A stretch of DNA of 5,573 nt from Candidatus Bathyarchaeota archaeon (GTDB lineage: Archaea; Thermoproteota; Bathyarchaeia; RBG-16-48-13; GCA-020355125): NCBI GenBank assembly GCA_030607815.1, contig JAUWJG010000056.1, positions 1 through 5,573 on the forward strand, in the 5' to 3' direction. Below are positions 1-3,825 of this stretch, one piece after another. The position numbers and the translations under genes are program-made. Within the stretch, counting starts at the first letter, position 1; every line of letters starts with the position of its first letter. Below the pieces are notes generated by a model. It saw nothing but the letters and a program-made list of their open reading frames with translations. It did not search any database and was not told the DNA's origin.

Positions 1-51
1 CACACGATAATACATCTCTTTGACGGTTCTTTGAATTTCCAAATAATTCAT
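1..51 (-). CDS. 5' end of an unidentified gene, cut by the left edge
   Basis: Only 17 codons are visible. They stay open from an ATG at 49-51 to the window edge and read M-N-Y-L-E-I-Q-R-T-V-K-E-M-Y-Y-R-V. The gene follows hdrA by 6 bases on the same strand, so it is very probably part of the same operon and translationally coupled to it. A strong Shine-Dalgarno sequence (AAGGAG, 53-58 on the minus strand) overlaps the hdrA stop codon, but it lies only 1 base from the ATG. The in-frame TTG at 40-42 sits 10 bases downstream of it and is a credible alternative start; the AOR gene in this window also uses TTG. The peptide is too short to assign to a family. From context an Hdr partner or another iron-sulfur subunit is possible, but that is a guess. 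Confidence 0.55.
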   Translation of the reverse strand, partial: MNYLEIQRTVKEMYYRV

Positions 52-52
52 T

Positions 53-58
53 CTCCTT
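53..58 (-). promoter_or_regulatory. Shine-Dalgarno site of the left-edge gene
   Basis: The minus strand reads AAGGAG here, overlapping the TAA stop of hdrA (58-60). It is 1 base from the ATG at 49-51 and 10 bases from the TTG at 40-42, so it argues for the TTG start or for re-initiation by terminating ribosomes. Confidence 0.5.
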
Positions 59-2508
59 TAGGTTTTTTGTAATAATCCCTTTCGTGCTAACATTCTCTCT
101 ATAATTGTTCTAAGTTTCGCATTTTCAGTTTTAATTTTTTCAAGACCTAAATCGTCCATTTGTCTTGACATTTCTTTCATAGTATTTGCAAAGATTAAGC
201 CTTCAGCTGCTGAAATATATGATATACGTAATCTTTCTTGGCTCATACCAAGCTTTGTTAACATACCCTGAAGAGTTTCCATTCTCTTCTTCATCTTGAA
301 GTTTCCAGATATGTAATGGCAGTCATTAGGTAAGTGACATGCACCAATAAGTACCATTCCTGCACCTAATCTTAGTGCTTCTAATACAAAATCTCGATCC
401 ACACGTCCAGAACACATCACGCGAATAACCCGAATATCTGTCGGATACTCAAAACGGCTTGTACCAGCCAAGTCTGCGCCAGCATAGCAACACCAATTAC
501 AGAGGAATCCAAGGATCTTATTCTCAGGATTTTCTTCTAAAGCTGCTCTTATCTGTGAAAATATCTGTTCATCTGTGAAGTGCATCTGAGTTATTGCATC
601 AACCGGACATTCAGCAACACATGTACCGCACCCATGACACTTAGCTGGATTAACCACTGCGGGTTCTCCTTTAGGTGCAGTGATTGCAGAGTAGGGGCAT
701 GCTTGTACGCATATTCCACATTTTATTCTTGTGTTTCTACACTTTTCAGGATCTATTACGGCTACGATGGGTTCAATCTCAACCTGATCCTTAGACAGTA
801 TTGTTGCAGCTCTTCCAGCAGAACCACTTCCCTGTGAAACGCTGTAAGGAATATCTTTTAAGCCTTGACATGCACCTGCAAGAAAGATTCCATCCACTGG
901 TGTATCGATCGGTTTAAGCTTTGGATGGCTTTCCATAAAGAATCCATCTGTACCTCGCGTTATATGAAGTATACTCGCTAATTCTGCTGTGTCATCGTTT
1001 GGTATTCCAGCTGTGCTGAGTATAACCATCTCAGCTTCGATTTCGATTGGTTCACCGAGAATCGTATCTTCTGATCTTATGATTAAGTTACTATTGTTTT
1101 CATTTTCTAAAATTTCTGATGGTCTTCCACGAATAAATGTTATTCCTAAGTCTCTTGCACGTCTATAGAATTCTTCAAAGCCTTTGAAAGGAGTTCTCAT
1201 ATCCATATATAGTATGTAAATGTCCGTTTCTGGTTCATGTTCCTTTATGAGTATGGCTTCTTTGATCGAATACATACAACAGAAACCCGTACAGTACTCA
1301 AATTTGTTTATATCTCTTGAACCAACGCATTGTATGAACGCAATGGTGCGAGGTACTTTACCATCTGAAGCTCTAATAACATGACCCCCAGTTGGACCAG
1401 CGGCGTTAACTAACCTTTCTGCTTCCAAGGCTGTTATAACGTTTGCATATTTTCCATAACCATACCTTGGATCATCAAAGGGATAATAGATGTCGAAACC
1501 TGTAGCGACTGTTATCGTTCCAACTTCTAACTCTACTTCTTCAGGTTTCTGTTCAAAGTCTATAGCGTTTCGAGCACCACACACGTCTACACATTTGTAA
1601 CATTCAATACAATGATCCTTATTTAAGGTAAATATTAACGGTACAACTTGAGGGAAAGGTACTGATATCGCTCTTCTGGTTCCTAATTGCATTTCCCATT
1701 TATTCGGATATTCTACAGGACATGCATCTGCACATTCTCCACATCCTGTACAGTTTTCAGCAATCACGTACCGAGGATTCTTACGTATTCTTACTTTGAA
1801 GTTACCGATAAAACCATCAACTTTTAAGACATTTGCAAATGAAATAATTTCAATGTTTGGATTACGAGAAACCTCAACCATTTTTGGGCCTTCAATGCAA
1901 ATAGAACAGTCAAGCGTTGGGAAGGTCTTATCTAATTGTGCCATATGACCTCCAATACTTTCATCTTTTTCAACCAAATAGACCTTAAAACCCATATTTG
2001 CTAAGTCAAGAGCTGCATTTATACCTGCTATTCCTCCTCCGATTACCAAAGCTTTGTTTGTTACAGGTACCTTAAATCTGGTTAAAGATTTTAGCAGTCT
2101 TACTTTAGCTACTGCCATCTTTATGATTTCTTTTCCTTTTTCTGTTGCGTTTTCTGGTTGACTGGAGTGAGCCCATGAGCACATTTCTCTGATATTTGCC
2201 ATTTCAAAAAGGAATGGGTTCATTCCGGCATCTTCAACAGTCTTTCTAAATGTAGGTTCATGCATTCTTGGTGAACATGCAGCCACTACCACGCGGTTTA
2301 GGTTATGTTCACTTATTCCAGCTCTTATCTCCTTTTGTCCTGGGTCTGCACATGTATATCGATTCTCTTTTACATATACTACATCCGGTAGAGCTTTAGA
2401 GAAATCCATGAGTTTCGTTATGTCTAAAACACCGGCAATGTTTAAACCACAATGACATATGAAGACACCTATTCTCAATTTCTCTGATGTGGATTCAACT
2501 TCAGTCAT
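58..2508 (-). CDS. hdrA: HdrA family FAD/iron-sulfur protein with fused C-terminal MvhD domain
   Basis: This 816-residue cytoplasmic flavoprotein belongs to the heterodisulfide reductase subunit A family, whose FAD can bifurcate or confurcate electrons. The N-terminal HdrA domain (about 11-145) has C18, C20, C53 and C78. A Rossmann FAD motif, G157-G-G-I-A-G162, starts the thioredoxin-reductase-like core. It is followed by the family motif LDCSICIEGPKM (199-210), C394, and C406/C410/C411. An inserted ferredoxin domain has C253/256/259/263 and C300/303/306/310. The second FAD segment is about 539-570 (DGIFLAGACQG). A C-terminal ferredoxin domain has C590/597/600/604 and C624/627/630/634. Residues about 665-785 are an MvhD/FlpD domain (GFLCNWCCYAGADL, MCSGRVD, GACHLPNDCHY) with C670, C673, C674, C699, C724 and C730. 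A charged, probably helical tail ends the chain. The start is supported by GGGTGA 7 bases upstream. The gene lies 3 bases after the polyferredoxin gene, in one operon. The HdrB/C-type partner is not visible, so the terminal acceptor is unknown. Confidence 0.95.
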   Translation of the reverse strand: MTEVESTSEKLRIGVFICHCGLNIAGVLDITKLMDFSKALPDVVYVKENRYTCADPGQKEIRAGISEHNLNRVVVAACSPRMHEPTFRKTVEDAGMNPFLFEMANIREMCSWAHSSQPENATEKGKEIIKMAVAKVRLLKSLTRFKVPVTNKALVIGGGIAGINAALDLANMGFKVYLVEKDESIGGHMAQLDKTFPTLDCSICIEGPKMVEVSRNPNIEIISFANVLKVDGFIGNFKVRIRKNPRYVIAENCTGCGECADACPVEYPNKWEMQLGTRRAISVPFPQVVPLIFTLNKDHCIECYKCVDVCGARNAIDFEQKPEEVELEVGTITVATGFDIYYPFDDPRYGYGKYANVITALEAERLVNAAGPTGGHVIRASDGKVPRTIAFIQCVGSRDINKFEYCTGFCCMYSIKEAILIKEHEPETDIYILYMDMRTPFKGFEEFYRRARDLGITFIRGRPSEILENENNSNLIIRSEDTILGEPIEIEAEMVILSTAGIPNDDTAELASILHITRGTDGFFMESHPKLKPIDTPVDGIFLAGACQGLKDIPYSVSQGSGSAGRAATILSKDQVEIEPIVAVIDPEKCRNTRIKCGICVQACPYSAITAPKGEPAVVNPAKCHGCGTCVAECPVDAITQMHFTDEQIFSQIRAALEENPENKILGFLCNWCCYAGADLAGTSRFEYPTDIRVIRVMCSGRVDRDFVLEALRLGAGMVLIGACHLPNDCHYISGNFKMKKRMETLQGMLTKLGMSQERLRISYISAAEGLIFANTMKEMSRQMDDLGLEKIKTENAKLRTIIERMLARKGLLQKT

Positions 2509-2511
2509 TAT

Positions 2512-3435
2512 TTATTCACCCTTAGTTAATTTTAAGTTTTTAATAGCGTTCCGTGCTTTTAGTGTCCGTTTATTTCTAAGTTCCTTTTTTAAACCAACTG
2601 TTGAAGTTAACTCTTCAAGAGCTTTATTCCAAGCACCTGATTGTATAGGTGTATGGCGAATAGATGTTCTATTTAACTCCAATGCCTCAAGATTCGGACA
2701 CACATTCGCACATGCACCACAATAAATACAGAATTTATCTTTTACATCTACTTTTCCATCTTTATCGAGAGATAATGCATCAACAGGACATACATCATAA
2801 CAGTTTTGACATCCTTCAGGGCATAGTTTTTGATCTATCTCTAGTGAACCTTCAAAAAACTTTGTAACTTGTATAACTCCAGCAGGGCACTCTGCTTCAC
2901 ATATTCTACATGCTGCGCATAGGTTTTTCTTTATATCTACTATTGTTCTTTGGGCGGTTTCGGGCAATTTCTTTTTCTTTCTCTCTTCCATCTCTTTAGC
3001 TGTTAGGTCTTGAAAACGAACCGTAATTGCGTCCAAAGGACATTTCTCTTCACAAATTATACATTCTGGTTCACAGCGTTCCTCGTCTATTTTAATATCT
3101 CTGATTAGTAGAGGAAATGCTTCCTTCTCAACTACCGGAAACTTCTCCTCACCATCAACCATTATCTTTATTGCTCCAAAAGGACAGATAATGGCACATT
3201 CACCATGATAATCACACTTTTCTACATCTACTTTAATTATTGATGCCTTAGCTTTTCCATCAGGATTCTCAAGAACTGATTTTAAAGTAATCGCTTTTCG
3301 AGGACAAACTAGTTGACAAAGAACACATCCTTTACAAATCTTTTTATCAACTATTAAATCGAATCTCTTCGCGTATAAGACTCTGCTTATGGTTAATTTA
3401 TCATTATCTTCCTCTGTAACCAACTTCATAGGCAT
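2512..3435 (-). CDS. Polyferredoxin with six [4Fe-4S]-type cluster motifs
   Basis: This 307-residue soluble iron-sulfur protein probably relays low-potential electrons to or from the HdrA encoded 3 bases downstream. Six cluster motifs are visible: C34/37/40/44, C74/H77/C80/C84, C121/125/128/132, C173/176/179/183, C205/209/212/216 and C236/239/242/246. Nearly all end in the Cys-Pro typical of bacterial-type ferredoxins. Motif 2 has His77 where the second Cys is expected. Motifs 3 and 5 have three residues rather than two between the first two Cys. Motif pairs 1-2, 3-4 and 5-6 look like three dicluster units, the middle one interrupted by a charged Glu/Lys-rich segment (about 146-157). Residues about 251-307 lack cysteine, are basic, and may dock a partner. 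There is no signal peptide or membrane segment. The first ATG is supported by AGAGGA 6 bases upstream; a second ATG lies two codons in. FwdF- and MvhB-like polyferredoxins are relatives in kind, but I cannot assign it to a named subunit. Confidence 0.9.
   Translation of the reverse strand: MPMKLVTEEDNDKLTISRVLYAKRFDLIVDKKICKGCVLCQLVCPRKAITLKSVLENPDGKAKASIIKVDVEKCDYHGECAIICPFGAIKIMVDGEEKFPVVEKEAFPLLIRDIKIDEERCEPECIICEEKCPLDAITVRFQDLTAKEMEERKKKKLPETAQRTIVDIKKNLCAACRICEAECPAGVIQVTKFFEGSLEIDQKLCPEGCQNCYDVCPVDALSLDKDGKVDVKDKFCIYCGACANVCPNLEALELNRTSIRHTPIQSGAWNKALEELTSTVGLKKELRNKRTLKARNAIKNLKLTKGE
2516..2521 (-). promoter_or_regulatory. Shine-Dalgarno site of hdrA
   Basis: GGGTGA on the minus strand lies inside the last codons of the polyferredoxin gene, 7 bases before the hdrA ATG (2506-2508). 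It matches the 3' half of the AGGAGGTGA consensus, fixes the hdrA start and indicates translational coupling. Confidence 0.7.
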
Positions 3436-3441
3436 TTTTAT

Positions 3442-3447
3442 TCCTCT
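3442..3447 (-). promoter_or_regulatory. Shine-Dalgarno site of the polyferredoxin gene
   Basis: AGAGGA on the minus strand lies 6 bases before the ATG at 3433-3435. It is the only such site upstream and favours that ATG over the one two codons further in (3427-3429). Confidence 0.65.
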
Positions 3448-3508
3448 ACTAGATACTATTACTGAAATAAATGAACTCTCACTTTTTTAGATAGACTATT
3501 AAACGAAC

Positions 3509-3524
3509 TTTATATAACTTTCCT
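3509..3524 (-). promoter_or_regulatory. Putative BRE/TATA promoter of the polyferredoxin-hdrA operon
   Basis: Read on the minus strand, this is AGGAAAGTTATATAAA: a purine-rich BRE-like stretch (GGAAAG) followed by an archaeal TATA box (TTATATAA). Initiation about 25 bases downstream would fall near 3485-3490, giving a leader of roughly 50 bases that includes the Shine-Dalgarno site. The TATA core is nearly symmetrical, so rightward use is possible, but it would leave the AOR gene with a leader of about 280 bases. Confidence 0.5.
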
Positions 3525-3583
3525 AATGAACTAAATATTTAGCCGTCAAGATTCATCCAAATATTTTTAATAAAGCTGTATTA

Positions 3584-3607
3584 AGTTAAAATAACAATTT
3601 TTTAACT
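3584..3607. repeat. AT-rich inverted repeat, 8-bp arms, 8-base spacer
   Basis: AGTTAAAA (3584-3591) and TTTTAACT (3600-3607) are perfect inverted repeats around TAACAATT. The spacer octamer recurs directly at 3610-3617. The arms are almost entirely A/T, so chance is a serious explanation. Its place about 70 bases upstream of the leftward TATA box would suit a regulator site, but nothing else supports that. Confidence 0.3.
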
Positions 3608-3705
3608 ACTAACAATTATTTATTTTCCTTAAAAGTAGATTGGGAACTTAATATACACTAACTATTCAAGAAAAAAACATTCTTTCAATGAATTAACCTG
3701 GTGCA

Positions 3706-3753
3706 GAACATTTTTGGACATCTTTAATATGTACATTTTTTTACATATTTAAA
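3706..3753 (+). repeat. Imperfect direct repeat upstream of the AOR gene, 25-bp period
   Basis: GAACATTTTTGGACAT (3706-3721) and GTACATTTTTTTACAT (3731-3746) match at 13 of 16 positions, and weaker similarity continues into the next seven bases of each copy. The second copy makes up most of the dyad at 3726-3749. Two related sites about 25 bp apart, immediately upstream of a gene start, are a common arrangement for cooperative binding of a dimeric regulator. The sequence is AT-rich, so function is inferred only from position and pattern. Confidence 0.45.
3726..3749. promoter_or_regulatory. 24-bp dyad, candidate operator of the AOR gene
   Basis: AATATGTA (3726-3733) and TACATATT (3742-3749) are perfect 8-bp inverted repeats separated by CATTTTTT. 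The TGTA...TACA core is the sort of site bound by dimeric helix-turn-helix regulators. The dyad ends about 76 bases before the AOR start and overlaps or adjoins the candidate TATA elements (TATTTAAA at 3746-3753 and AATATATA at 3765-3772). It could therefore serve a repressor or an activator. Confidence 0.45.
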
Positions 3754-3755
3754 TT

Positions 3756-3773
3756 AGAGATAATAATATATAT
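3756..3773 (+). promoter_or_regulatory. Candidate TATA element of the AOR gene
   Basis: The sequence AGAGATAATAATATATAT combines a purine stretch that could act as a BRE with a TATA-like run (about 3764-3772). Initiation about 25 bases on would fall near 3795, giving a leader of roughly 30 bases that contains the Shine-Dalgarno site at 3811-3818. TATTTAAA at 3746-3753 is an alternative, and the AT-richness of the region limits confidence. Confidence 0.35.
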
Positions 3774-3810
3774 GAACAATGTAGGTAAACATGAAAGTTT
3801 AAAATAATAA

Positions 3811-3818
3811 AGGAAGGA
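3811..3818 (+). promoter_or_regulatory. Shine-Dalgarno site that fixes the TTG start of the AOR gene
   Basis: AGGAAGGA is the only purine-rich ribosome binding site near the reading frame. It ends 7 bases before the TTG at 3826-3828. An in-frame TAA at 3808-3810 and the absence of any in-frame ATG or GTG between it and the conserved N-terminus leave TTG as the start. Confidence 0.7.
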
Positions 3819-3825
3819 ACAATTT

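Larger units (their letters stand above)
3436..3825. other. Divergent intergenic promoter region, no gene seen
   Basis: This 390-base stretch separates the leftward polyferredoxin-hdrA operon from the rightward AOR gene. It is strongly AT-rich and has stops in all frames. The longest ATG-started reading frames I noticed on the plus strand are 7 and 11 codons (from 3729 and 3772), without a good ribosome binding site. I see no tRNA, no rRNA and no stable GC-rich hairpin that would suggest a structured RNA. Its contents appear to be promoters and short AT-rich dyads and repeats, listed separately. Confidence 0.75.

Noticed and set aside
580..837. Plus-strand 85-codon open frame inside hdrA
   Set aside because: It lies antisense to the HdrA C-terminal ferredoxin domain, its composition mirrors the Cys-rich opposite strand, and it shows no family features.
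2459..2867. Two plus-strand open frames (88 and 67 codons) antisense to the hdrA start and the polyferredoxin
   Set aside because: Both are shadows of well-supported minus-strand genes, with no recognisable motifs or ribosome binding sites.
3772..3807. Eleven-codon ATG frame upstream of the AOR gene as a leader peptide
   Set aside because: It has no convincing ribosome binding site, no regulatory codon run and no attenuator-like hairpin after it.
3436..3825. Riboswitch or small RNA in the long divergent spacer
   Set aside because: The stretch is almost uniformly AT-rich, with no conserved-looking GC stems or known riboswitch motif that I can recognise.
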